In this document: piece after piece, positions 49,940 to 58,989 of the stretch | How the letters are laid out: the number at the start of each line of letters is the position of its first letter | Numbering within the stretch: the first letter of the stretch is position 1 | NCBI GenBank assembly: GCA_036494545.1 | Contig: DASXOB010000013.1 | Span: 124,001 to 188,000 of the forward strand | DNA length: 64,000 nucleotides | Origin: JAICXG01 sp036494545 | Lineage (GTDB): Bacteria; Verrucomicrobiota; Verrucomicrobiia; Chthoniobacterales; UBA10450 | Direction of reading: 5' to 3' | Made by a program: the position numbers and the translations under genes | Notes under the pieces: generated by a model | What the model saw: only the letters and a program-made list of their open reading frames with translations | What the model was told of the DNA's origin: nothing | Database searches by the model: none

Positions 49940-50845
49940 CTACATGGGAGAAGTCTTCTTCACCGTTGAAGCTTCGAAGATGCTCTTGATCGCGTTACCG
50001 AGTACGGCATCAAATTCGGAATCAGATTGCTCTGCCGATAGCCCTTCGAGCAACGCGCGCGAAAAGCTTGCGATTACGCCGCGGTTGCGACGCAATCGAT
50101 CGTTAGCCTTTTCCCGCGAATAACCGCCGGAAAGCGCGAGCACCCTGATCACATTCGGATGGGTGGTGAAATCTGAATAGAAGCCGTCTTTCTCGGGAAG
50201 CGTAAGCTTGAGCAAGACTAGCTCGTCCGCTGACAGCTGACTGAGTTTATCGAGTATGGCAGTTTTGAGTAGCTCCTCTGCTTTTGCCTTATCAGGAGAC
50301 TTGATACTCACTTCCGGCTCAATAATTGGCACCAATCCAGCCCCAATAATGTGCGAAGCTAGTTCAAACTGTTGAGCTACTATCTCTTTTATTCCATCCG
50401 CATTCGCCTGATGGATGAGCGAACGCATCTTTGTTCCAAAAATCCGACTGTTTTTCGCTTTACTCAGCAAAGCATCTAAGCCCGAAACAGGTTTCATTAA
50501 CTGAACGCCGCCCTTTTCTTCCGCCAGGCCTTTATCCACTTTCAAGAACGGGACAACGCGCTTTACCTCCCAAAGATAATCTGCTGACGGCTTGCCGTTG
50601 ACGTTCCTGTCCATCGTACCTTCGAACAGAATTGCCCCGACGATCCGATCGCCGCTGAAAACGGGGCTGGTCATGACACGCGTGCGCATCTTATGCACCA
50701 GTGCGAACATTTGCTCCTCCGTCGACCACGAACCTTCTGGAATTCCGTAAGCCGCCAAAGCCTTCGGAGTACTTCCGCCGCTTTGGTCCAGCGCGGCCAC
50801 AAAACCTGGCCGGGTCTTCATGACTTGTAATTGTTCGTCGTTCAT
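49940..50845 (-). CDS. fda: fructose-bisphosphate aldolase class I
   Basis: A 301-residue class I aldolase. GFVAALDQSGGSTPKALAAYG is the conserved opening. ILFEGTMDR, PFLKVDKGLAEE and VPIIEPEVSI line the active site, and the Schiff-base lysine lies in LVLLKLTLPEK. It splits fructose 1,6-bisphosphate without metal. The start ATG overlaps the pgi stop (ATGA at 50842-50845). Between pgi and gnd it links the pentose-phosphate shunt to glycolysis. Confidence 0.93.
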   Translation of the reverse strand: MNDEQLQVMKTRPGFVAALDQSGGSTPKALAAYGIPEGSWSTEEQMFALVHKMRTRVMTSPVFSGDRIVGAILFEGTMDRNVNGKPSADYLWEVKRVVPFLKVDKGLAEEKGGVQLMKPVSGLDALLSKAKNSRIFGTKMRSLIHQANADGIKEIVAQQFELASHIIGAGLVPIIEPEVSIKSPDKAKAEELLKTAILDKLSQLSADELVLLKLTLPEKDGFYSDFTTHPNVIRVLALSGGYSREKANDRLRRNRGVIASFSRALLEGLSAEQSDSEFDAVLGNAIKSIFEASTVKKTSPM

Positions 50846-52479
50846 TGTTTCATTTGCCGATAGCGGCGGATCAGGTTGTTAGTTGAGCTATCGTGTTTCA
50901 GTTCCGGCTCCGAGGATGCTTCTAACTCTGGAATGATTCGTTGCGCTAAGGCTTTGCCTAGTTCTACTCCCCATTGATCGAAGGAGTTGATGTTCCAGAT
51001 CGTCCCTTGAGTGAAAACGCTGTGTTCGTAAAGCGCCACCAGCTTGCCAAGTACCTCGGGCGTTAACCGGTCAGCCAAAAGAACATTCGATGGCCGGTTA
51101 CCTTCAAAGACGCGATGCGGCACGAGCCACCTGGGTGTGCCTTCCGCCTTTACTTGTTCGGCTGTCTTGCCGAAGGCAAGCGCTTCAGCCTGGGCAAAGA
51201 CATTGGAGAGGAGGATGTCGTGATGCCGACCAAGCGGCGTCAGCGCGTGACCGAAGGCGATGAAATCACACGGAATAAGGCGCGTGCCCTGATGGATCAA
51301 TTGATAGAACGAATGCTGACCGTTCGTTCCGGGTTCACCCCAATAGACAGGCCCCGTATCGTAGTTAACTTGTTTCCCATCCAGAGTGACGTGCTTGCCG
51401 TTACTCTCCATCGTTAGTTGCTGGAGATAGGCCGGAAAGCGCTTCAGGTATTGCTCATAGGGAAGGACTGCGACCGTCTGCGCATCGAAGAAGTCCGTAT
51501 ACCAGACAGTGAGTAACCCAAGAAGGACTGGCAGGTTTTGAGCGAAAGGCGTGGTGCGAAAGTGCTCGTCCATCTGATGGAAGCCGTCGAGCATGCTTCG
51601 GAAGTTGTCCGGCCCGATTGCCAGCATGGTGGACAAGCCGATGGCGGAATCCATCGAGTAACGTCCGCCGACCCAATCCCAGAAGCCGAACATGTTGTCC
51701 GTATCAATGCCAAAGGCGGAGACCTTCTCGGCATTTGTGGAAACAGCGACGAAATGACGGGCGATGGCAGCGTTGTCGTCGCCCAATCCTTTCAAGAGCC
51801 AATCGCGCGCAGTTTGCGCGTTGGTCATGGTTTCCAGCGTGGTGAAGGTTTTGGACGAAACAATGAACAAGGTCTCCTCCGGATCGAGATCGCGGGTAGC
51901 TTCCACAAAGTCCGTCCCGTCGATGTTGGAGACGAAGCGAAAGGTGAGATTGCGATCTGTGTAGTGTCTCAGAGCCTCATAGGCCATGACCGGCCCGAGA
52001 TCGGAGCCGCCGATACCTATATTGATAATGTTTCGAATTCGCTTGCCGGTGTGCCCGGTCCATTCACCGCCACGGATCTTGTTACTAAAAGTGGCCATCC
52101 TCTCGAGTACTTCGTGAACTGCCGGGACAACGTTTTTTCCGTCGACCAGGATGGTTGCATTCTTTGGCGCCCGTAGTGCAACGTGCAGCACGGCGCGCTT
52201 TTCCGTAACGTTGATCTTATCGCCGCGGAACATCTCGTCGATCCTCGCAGGCAGTCTCGACTCCTCGGCGAGCTGCAGAAGAAGCCCAAGGGTACTTTCA
52301 GTGACTCGGTTCTTTGAATAATCCAGAAACAGTCCTGCACCTTCCGCAACGAGCTTTTCGCCGCGCGCAGAATCGCTGGCGAATAGCTCGCGCAAGTGCA
52401 GCTTTCCAATTTCCTTGCTATGTGCGGCGAGGGCTTTCCACGCCGGTAGCCGCTTAAGTGGTGTTCTCTTTTCTTTCAT
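50842..52479 (-). CDS. pgi: glucose-6-phosphate isomerase
   Basis: A 545-residue isomerase. INIGIGGSDLGPVMAYEALR and the signature GGRYSMDSAIGLSTMLAIG are present, as are FIVSSKTFTTLETMTNA and the C-terminal NINSFDQWGVELGKALAQRI with the active-site lysine. It interconverts glucose 6-phosphate and fructose 6-phosphate in the cytoplasm. The gene begins 3 nt after the tal stop and overlaps fda, so all are translationally coupled. Length and motifs are those of the full-size bacterial enzyme. Confidence 0.95.
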   Translation of the reverse strand: MKEKRTPLKRLPAWKALAAHSKEIGKLHLRELFASDSARGEKLVAEGAGLFLDYSKNRVTESTLGLLLQLAEESRLPARIDEMFRGDKINVTEKRAVLHVALRAPKNATILVDGKNVVPAVHEVLERMATFSNKIRGGEWTGHTGKRIRNIINIGIGGSDLGPVMAYEALRHYTDRNLTFRFVSNIDGTDFVEATRDLDPEETLFIVSSKTFTTLETMTNAQTARDWLLKGLGDDNAAIARHFVAVSTNAEKVSAFGIDTDNMFGFWDWVGGRYSMDSAIGLSTMLAIGPDNFRSMLDGFHQMDEHFRTTPFAQNLPVLLGLLTVWYTDFFDAQTVAVLPYEQYLKRFPAYLQQLTMESNGKHVTLDGKQVNYDTGPVYWGEPGTNGQHSFYQLIHQGTRLIPCDFIAFGHALTPLGRHHDILLSNVFAQAEALAFGKTAEQVKAEGTPRWLVPHRVFEGNRPSNVLLADRLTPEVLGKLVALYEHSVFTQGTIWNINSFDQWGVELGKALAQRIIPELEASSEPELKHDSSTNNLIRRYRQMKQ

Positions 52480-52482
52480 GGC

Positions 52483-53559
52483 TTAGGCTGCTTGTTGAAG
52501 TGCCGCGGTTTTGGATGCGATGACACTGAGTAACTCATTCCACGATTTAACGAATGAAGTGGCTCCGTCGTCCTGGAGCTGCGCGGCAAGCGCACCCAGG
52601 TTTACTCCCCCTCTGATGAACTCATCGAGAGTATCGGTGGCGTCTTTGGCTGTGGCATCACTTATTTTGCCATGATTGGCCAGAGCCAGCAGCGTCGCCT
52701 CCGGCATCGTGTCCACCGTAAGCGGCGTCGCCAGACTTTCAACGTAAAGTGTGTCGGAAGCGTTGGGATCTTTAGTGCCGGTGCTAGCGAAGAGTAACCG
52801 TTGCGGACCGGCGCCCTCATTAAAGGCACGCTGCCACCTGGATGAACCGAGCAGTTCGATGTACTTCTGGTAGGCACGACGAGCTATCGCAATACCTAGC
52901 TTGTTTGTCAGCTGGGGTGGAACTTTGCCGGCCACCGCGGTATCCCACCGGCTAACGAACAACGAAGCGACCGATCCCACTTTTGGATTCAGTCCAGCGT
53001 CGATGCGACGCTCGATGCCTCGCATGTAAGCCTCGGCGGTCGCTTGATACTGCTCCGGCGAAAACAGGAGGGTCACGTTGATTGGAATTCCCGCGAAGAT
53101 AGCTTCCTCGATTGCAGGCAGACCTTCTTTGGTTCCAGGGATTTTGATTAGCAGGTTAGGACGATTCGCGCGCGCAAATAGCTGCTTCGCCTCCTCGAGA
53201 GTGCTTGCGGTGTTATGTGCCAGTAATGGCGAAACTTCCAGCGATACCCATCCATCCAGGCCATTGGTTCGATCGTGGATAGGTCGAAACAAGTCTGCTG
53301 CGCGGGTAAGGTCTTCCAAAGCCAGTTGGAAGAACACTTCTTCGCCGCTCTTATCTTTGCTGGCATAATCTCGAATCGCGCGATCGTAACTACTGCTGTT
53401 CTTAATTGCGTGATCGAAGATTGTTGGGTTTGACGTTAGCCCCGTAATAGCGAGTTCTGCGATGTAACGTTCGAGCGTCCCATTACTTAGCAGGTCACGA
53501 GTGATGTTATCGAGCCAGAGGCTCTGGCCCAGGTTGTGGAGTTGTTGTGTTGCGTTCAT
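52483..53559 (-). CDS. tal: transaldolase
   Basis: A 358-residue transaldolase of the TalB/Tal type 2 class. LGQSLWLDNITRDLL and ITGLTSNPTIFDHAI open the barrel. LLIKIPGTKEGLPAIEEA holds the Schiff-base lysine, and INVTLLFSPEQYQATAEAYMRGIERR follows. It moves a three-carbon unit between sugar phosphates in the non-oxidative pentose phosphate pathway. It starts 3 nt after the restored zwf stop. In many bacteria this type is fused or adjacent to pgi, as here. Confidence 0.94.
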   Translation of the reverse strand: MNATQQLHNLGQSLWLDNITRDLLSNGTLERYIAELAITGLTSNPTIFDHAIKNSSSYDRAIRDYASKDKSGEEVFFQLALEDLTRAADLFRPIHDRTNGLDGWVSLEVSPLLAHNTASTLEEAKQLFARANRPNLLIKIPGTKEGLPAIEEAIFAGIPINVTLLFSPEQYQATAEAYMRGIERRIDAGLNPKVGSVASLFVSRWDTAVAGKVPPQLTNKLGIAIARRAYQKYIELLGSSRWQRAFNEGAGPQRLLFASTGTKDPNASDTLYVESLATPLTVDTMPEATLLALANHGKISDATAKDATDTLDEFIRGGVNLGALAAQLQDDGATSFVKSWNELLSVIASKTAALQQAA

Positions 53560-53562
53560 AAA

Positions 53563-55184
53563 TTAGCGATCGTTCGTTAGGTCCAAAGGCCGCCAGGCGC
53601 GACCGTCGCGTCCTAGTAACTCGTCCGCCGCGGCCGGGCCGTTACTCCCAGCGGTGTAGTTTGGCAAAGAGGACGGGGGGTTAGTTGCCCAAAGATCGAG
53701 GATTGGCTGAACAGCTGCCCAGCCCGCCTCGATGTTATCCGCGCGCTGAAACAAGTCGCGTCACCGATCATGCAATCGTAGAGCAAGGTCTCGTAGCCGG
53801 TGTTCGGCGCGGTTTTGAAATAGTCCTCGTAGGCGAAGTTTAGGGCGACGTTGCTCAGCTTCATGGTGGGCCCGGGACGCTTCGCCGCGAACTCCAGCCC
53901 GATACCTTCACCTGGTTGAATGCGAAGAATCATCCAATTGGGATGCATTCGCTCGACGTCCGTGCCGCGGAAAAGAGTGAACGGCGCCTGGTGAATACGG
54001 ATGGCTATCTCAGTTACTCGCCGCTTCATGTATTTGCCGGTCCGTAGGTAGAACGGGACACCGGCCCAACGCCAGTTATCTATCTGCAATTTGCAAGCGA
54101 TGTAGGTCTCGGTGTTCGAGTCCGGAGCGACATCAGGCTCCTGGCGATACGCGCGCACGGTCTTACCCAGAACGGTGCCGGCATCGTATTGGCCGCGCAC
54201 TGCGTCTCGTGCGGGATCGAGTGGACGAATAGCCTGAATCACTTCCGCTTTTTTTGCCCGCACTGCCTCCGCATCGAAGGAGATTGGCGGCTCCATCGCG
54301 GTCATAGCCAGGAGTTGAAATACGTGATTTGGGACCATGTCGCGCAACGCGCCGGTCTTCTCATAGAATTTTCCACGCTGCTCCACTCCAATAGTTTCGG
54401 CAGCGGTAATCTGAACATGATCGATGTGTTCCCGGTTCCACATCGGCTCGAACAGACCGTTGGCGAACCGTAGCGCCATGATGTTCTGCACGGTCTCTTT
54501 GCCTAAAAAATGGTCGATTCGGTAGATCTGATTCTCTTGAAGATGTTTCAGGATCTCGGCGTTCAGTGCCTTGGCCGAATTCAGGTCATGGCCAAATGGC
54601 TTCTCGATCACGACTCGGCGCCATGCTCCGTCTTTTTCCGTGACCAGACCCGCCGCTCCGAGACCAGCAACCGCCACACTGAAGAAGCGGTCCGCAATCG
54701 CGAGATAAAAGAGGCGGTTGCCCGCGGTTCCAGCTGCTTTGTCGAAGCCGGCGAGATGCGTGTCGAGCCGGCGATACATTTCGGCCTTTGTTAGGTCACC
54801 TTGCAAATAACTCATGCGATCGGCCAGCCATTGCCAGACATTCTGGTCAATGTGGTCGACTGCGAATTCGGCGTCGCTGCCGATAAATCCCTGCATTGTC
54901 TCGGCTAAACCAGCGCGCCATTCCTCTGTTGTCTTCGAGGCGAGGTCCACGCCGACAATCCGGAATTCGTCTGGCAGACGCTGCGCACCTACCAGGTTGT
55001 AGAGCGCGGGGACGACCAGGCGTTTTGTCAGGTCGCCGGCGGCGCCGAAAATGACCATAACACACGGCGGTGCAAGCGGTGCGCCATCCGGAGTTCTCAA
55101 TGACGGATCTTCAGCGCCCATTTGTTTCCTACGGCGGTCGACCGGAGGGTCAAGGGTAATTACATTTGATTCATTGGTCTTCAT
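53563..55184 (-). pseudogene. zwf: glucose-6-phosphate 1-dehydrogenase, frameshifted near 3' end
   Basis: The main frame from ATG 55184 has VMVIFGAAGDLTKRLVVPAL (NADP), VVIEKPFGHDLNSAKALN, the catalytic YRIDHFLGKETVQN and a normal C-terminal domain to TLLYDCMIGDAT. It then continues with unrelated residues to a stop at 53613. The genuine end, LFQRADNIEAGWAAVQPILD, and on to PLDLTNDR lies in the next frame and stops at 53563-53565, 3 nt before tal. One missing base at about 53755 explains it. Without that end the last about 60 residues are wrong, so activity is doubtful unless the lesion is an assembly error. Confidence 0.88.
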
Positions 55185-55542
55185 TAGATTCGAGGTTAGT
55201 GCACTGGAGTGGGCCTTTGCTCTGAGCGATTTGAAACTTCATTCAACGGCACGTCTTCAGTCGGTTGCGCTGGAGTAGATTGCGAGATTGCTCGTCAGCT
55301 GCGTTCTCTTCAACGCGAAAGTTGCGCCCTTCCCATCGCTTCTCGCGCTTTTAAGAAAACGTGAATTTCACTTGTCTAGATTGACCGGGATCGTTGTCTT
55401 CAATCCTTATGATCACATTTCCGAGGGACCGGCGAGTAGCCGCGCCATGGTGGCATTGTAAGCGGTCAAATGGCGATGCTTTCATTCGCTGTTTCATCGG
55501 TGCAAGAGATCAGCACACGAACCTTTTTAAGCGTGCTAGAAG
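55185..55542. other. gene-free stretch upstream of the sugar operon
   Basis: About 360 bases between zwf and the convergently placed end of the lysophospholipase gene. It should hold the promoter of the sugar operon (reading minus) and a terminator of the acyl-CoA run. I found no convincing promoter or hairpin with a T-run by eye. Confidence 0.45.
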
Positions 55543-56430
55543 TCATGATTGCCTTTCTACGACGCTCGCCATCCAGACGAGCAAGTTTGTGATGACGTCG
55601 CGACGGTTTACTTCGTGAAGCATTTCGTGCCGGCCGCCGGTGTAGAAATCGTGAGCAATTGAGGTGAGGCCGGCGCTGCGATAGCGATCGATCAGCACGC
55701 GCACGCCCTCGAGCTTTTGGCCGACCGGATCGTCGCTCCCTGAGAAAATGTAGACGGGTAAATCGTCGCGCACTTTGCGGATCTCTCGGGGGTCGGCCAG
55801 CCGCGGAAAGGCATCCAGGAATGACTGCATCGAATCAGGCTTAAGGGAGGGAAAACAAAGCGGATCGGTGATGAAAGCGTCTACTTCCGCAGCGTCTCGA
55901 CTTAGCCAATCGAATGGCGTCCGTGCTGGCTCGAAGGGTGCGTTCATGAGTTTCATCGGGTCCTGACCAGGCGGGAGTGATTGAGCCAGGCGAGCCAGGC
56001 CATCAAGCGTGCCGGATCCGGAAAGAACGAGACCGTCAATGGAGTGACTGTGATCGAGCACAAATTGCTGCGCCACGAATGAACCCAGACTGTGCCCGAG
56101 CAGAATGTATGGCTTGCCGGGGTAATCCTGCTTCGCAATGACACGTAGCGAGATCATATCCTCGACAAGCTGATCAAAGCCGCCTGGTCCGAAGTCGCCA
56201 AAGCTATCGGAAGGTTTTGCAGTCAGGCCATGTCCGCGGTGATCGTTCCCGTAGACCACAAACTCATCGTCAACCAGAACTTTAGCTAACTCGGCATAGC
56301 GACCTATGTGCTCGCCAAGACCATGAGCAATTTGAATGATGCCTCGTGGCTCGGGCCGACCGCTCCATTTTGCACAGGCAATGGAAAGCCCGTCAGTGCT
56401 TGTAAAGTGAAATCGCTCTGGTGCGCTCAT
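55543..56430 (-). CDS. lysophospholipase / monoacylglycerol lipase-type alpha/beta hydrolase
   Basis: A 295-residue hydrolase. IIQIAHGLGEHIGRYAELA is the oxyanion region, VYGNDHRGHGLTA the conserved RGHG turn, and ILLGHSLGSFVAQQFV the nucleophile elbow. YIFSGSDDPVG supplies the acid, and TGGRHEMLHEVNR the histidine. Serine aminopeptidase S33/monoacylglycerol-lipase family members hydrolyse monoacylglycerols or lysophospholipids. It is the last gene of the acyl-CoA run, 9 nt after the acyl-CoA ligase, so it may release the fatty acid that the ligase activates. Confidence 0.9.
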   Translation of the reverse strand: MSAPERFHFTSTDGLSIACAKWSGRPEPRGIIQIAHGLGEHIGRYAELAKVLVDDEFVVYGNDHRGHGLTAKPSDSFGDFGPGGFDQLVEDMISLRVIAKQDYPGKPYILLGHSLGSFVAQQFVLDHSHSIDGLVLSGSGTLDGLARLAQSLPPGQDPMKLMNAPFEPARTPFDWLSRDAAEVDAFITDPLCFPSLKPDSMQSFLDAFPRLADPREIRKVRDDLPVYIFSGSDDPVGQKLEGVRVLIDRYRSAGLTSIAHDFYTGGRHEMLHEVNRRDVITNLLVWMASVVERQS

Positions 56431-56439
56431 TGATAGGTG

Positions 56440-57930
56440 TCAGGCGACGGCTCGTTCCTGGCGTGCCCAGGCCGCGTCGCGCAGGAGCCTCTTCAGTATT
56501 TTCCCGGATCCGCTCTTGGGCAACTCGATTTCGGAAAACTCGATATGCCTCGGGATTTTGTAATTCGCCAGTGATTTGCGACTATATGCTACCAATTCCT
56601 CTGCGGTGAGTGTCTTACCAGGCTTAAGGACAACATAAGCCTTCACAATTTCACCCCACTTCGGATCAGGAATGCCGATAACCGCAACTTCACGAACTGC
56701 TGGATGCGTGTAGATGACCGCTTCGACTTCGCCGGAGTACACATTCTCGCCGCCGGTAACGATCATATCTTTCAGGCGGTCCAGGATGTAGAAGTAACCA
56801 TCGACATCCTGATAACCGACGTCCCCGGTGCGAAAGAAACCGTTCCGGAACGAATGGTCGGTTTCCACTGGGTTGTTCCAATAGCCGCGCATGATATTCG
56901 CGCCGCGCGCGACTAACTCGCCTTTTTGGCCAACCGCGACTTCCTTTCCTGACTCATCCACAACTCGAATGTCGATCCCAAGACAGCTTCGTCCGCAGGA
57001 CGTAAGTCTGCTTTCCGTGTGCTCCTGATCCAGCAAGCCCGTGAGAAACCCCGTCTCACTTAATCCGTAGACCTGGACCAGCTTAAGATTCGGCAGAAGC
57101 TGCCTTGTTCGATGAACGAGCTCGGGAGCCATGGGAGATCCGCCGTATCCCAAATGACTTAAAGTCGTTAGGTCATATTTCTTAAGGTCAGGAAATTGGA
57201 CTAGCATGTTGATCATTGTCGGCACCAATACGGTGTGCGTGACTCGCTCGTGTCCGACTGTCTCGCAGAACGTCTGTGGACTAAACTTTGGAATCGTGAC
57301 CTGGCAGGCGCCGAAAGCTGGCGCCGCGAACACGAACGGAAAATCCGCGATGTGAAAAATCGGCGCGGCATGTAAGTGCACGGCGCCTTCCTCAAGCGGG
57401 AACCAGAATGAGGTGTGATAAAGATTCTCGAGAATATTTGAGTGCCTGATTTCAACGCCTTTCGGTCGGCCGGTTGTGCCGCTGGTGTAAATAAGGGCCA
57501 GAATGGCGTCGGGATCGTAGATTGGATCTGGAATGGAGTCACTTTGAGCGTCCAGTGCCTCTTGATCGAGCACCAGTTGCCACGAAACCTGCGCAGTCGG
57601 GACCGGCAGCGACGAATGACGAATCAAGCCATGCGGTTCGGCATCGGCAAGCACGCTATCGATTTCTTTCGCCGACAGTCGTGTGTTCAATGGAATCGCA
57701 ATGACTCCGAGCCACGCGCACGCATACACGAGCTCGATATAGTCGGACTCGTTAGGAAGAAGAATTGCCAGTCGATCGCCGCCCTTGAAGCCGTGCCTCG
57801 TTAGGGCCGCGGCAATGTGCCCAACACGATCATGGAGCTGGCGAAACGTGAAGCGCGTATTCCCCGATGCGAGCGCAGTTCGCTCCGGAAAGTAGCGTGC
57901 GGCCCGGCCTAACGAGTGAGAATGGATCAT
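56440..57930 (-). CDS. AMP-dependent acyl-CoA ligase (fatty-acid type)
   Basis: A 496-residue adenylate-forming enzyme. The P-loop-like ILALIYTSGTTGRPKGVE binds ATP. HLGYGGSPMAPELV and VYGLSETG follow, and FFRTGDVGYQDVDGYFYILDRLKDMIVTGGENVY is the hinge and motif region. PKSGSGKILKRLLRD holds the C-terminal catalytic lysine. It activates a carboxylic acid to its CoA ester through an acyl-AMP. The gene starts 9 nt after the cydB stop. Chain-length preference cannot be read, but the lipase downstream points to fatty acids. Confidence 0.92.
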   Translation of the reverse strand: MIHSHSLGRAARYFPERTALASGNTRFTFRQLHDRVGHIAAALTRHGFKGGDRLAILLPNESDYIELVYACAWLGVIAIPLNTRLSAKEIDSVLADAEPHGLIRHSSLPVPTAQVSWQLVLDQEALDAQSDSIPDPIYDPDAILALIYTSGTTGRPKGVEIRHSNILENLYHTSFWFPLEEGAVHLHAAPIFHIADFPFVFAAPAFGACQVTIPKFSPQTFCETVGHERVTHTVLVPTMINMLVQFPDLKKYDLTTLSHLGYGGSPMAPELVHRTRQLLPNLKLVQVYGLSETGFLTGLLDQEHTESRLTSCGRSCLGIDIRVVDESGKEVAVGQKGELVARGANIMRGYWNNPVETDHSFRNGFFRTGDVGYQDVDGYFYILDRLKDMIVTGGENVYSGEVEAVIYTHPAVREVAVIGIPDPKWGEIVKAYVVLKPGKTLTAEELVAYSRKSLANYKIPRHIEFSEIELPKSGSGKILKRLLRDAAWARQERAVA

Positions 57931-57939
57931 AACGAGCCC

Positions 57940-58989
57940 TTAGTAAAAGCCTTGAGTGTCGCGCTGAAGGCTTACCTTGCCGGCATAGCGTCGCGAGATG
58001 AAGAAGAAGTAGAAGACCGCGAGGGCGAGACCAACCGGCCACCAATAGCTCGCAAGCTGCAAAGTGCTCGGATCGGAGGCGACAGCGTAGGCGGTCAACG
58101 AGTTCTCCAGTGAGAGCGTTGAGCGAAGCATCACTGGGAAAATTGCCGCTGCTCCAGTGGCTAATAAACCGGCGATAAGAAAATTCGATCCGATGAATGC
58201 CCGCCACTCCTGGCGATTCGTTAGGCCGGAGATCAATGTGATCGTCGAGATAGCAACGACAGCCAGCCCGATCCACCAAAATGGATTCCATAACGCGTGC
58301 CCAGGGAGATCGGGACGGACGATTCTCGATTCGGCCAGGATGACAAAAAGCAGAGGGATGACCGCGATCCAAAGATGCTTCGCGAGTTTTTCGCTGCGGT
58401 CATGGACCGGCCCTTCCGTCTTCAGCGTGAGATAAGTTGCGCCATGAGCTCCGAGCATTACGACAGCGAGAATCGCGATCGATACGGTGTACCAGTCGAG
58501 CAATCCGACGTGGCCGCGAACGTTGAAGTTCGTGAAAAACGGCATCGAGAAATTCCCTTGTGCGTCAACCGGAACGCCGCGCGCGACGTTACCCGCAGCT
58601 GCTCCGAAAAGAATCGCAAGCAGGAAATTGGAGCAGACGAAAACGAAATCCCAATACGCCTGCCAAAGGCGATCGTTGATGTGTCCGCCGGCTTCAATCG
58701 CGATGCCGCGCAAAATCAGACACCACAAGATCAGAAAGAGAGCCAGATAGTAACCGGCAAAGGCCGATGCCATCAGGCGCGGGAAGATCGCGATCAATGT
58801 TCCGCCGAACCCGAGGAGCCATACCTCATGCCATGTCCATAACGGCCCGATCGCAGCGATGACTTGTCGGCGTTCCTCAGGTGTCTTCGCGACAAACCAG
58901 TGAAGCATTCCGGCGCCGAAGTTCCGGCCGTCCAGAACGACATAGACCATCAACATGAAACTGACGACGGCGTACCACGTAGCGATCAT
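57940..58989 (-). CDS. cydB: cytochrome bd oxidase subunit II
   Basis: A 349-residue membrane subunit with about eight hydrophobic helices. VSFMLMVYVVLDGRNFGAGML is the opening, and GPLWTWHEVWLLGFGGTLIAIFPRLMASAFAGYYLALFLILWCLILRGIAIE is the conserved second to third helix. It pairs with CydA in a quinol oxidase with high oxygen affinity that does not pump protons. Its ATG overlaps the cydA stop (58986-58989). Unusually, it is followed by an acyl-CoA ligase on the same transcript. No cydX-like peptide or cydCD gene adjoins. Confidence 0.92.
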   Translation of the reverse strand: MIATWYAVVSFMLMVYVVLDGRNFGAGMLHWFVAKTPEERRQVIAAIGPLWTWHEVWLLGFGGTLIAIFPRLMASAFAGYYLALFLILWCLILRGIAIEAGGHINDRLWQAYWDFVFVCSNFLLAILFGAAAGNVARGVPVDAQGNFSMPFFTNFNVRGHVGLLDWYTVSIAILAVVMLGAHGATYLTLKTEGPVHDRSEKLAKHLWIAVIPLLFVILAESRIVRPDLPGHALWNPFWWIGLAVVAISTITLISGLTNRQEWRAFIGSNFLIAGLLATGAAAIFPVMLRSTLSLENSLTAYAVASDPSTLQLASYWWPVGLALAVFYFFFISRRYAGKVSLQRDTQGFY

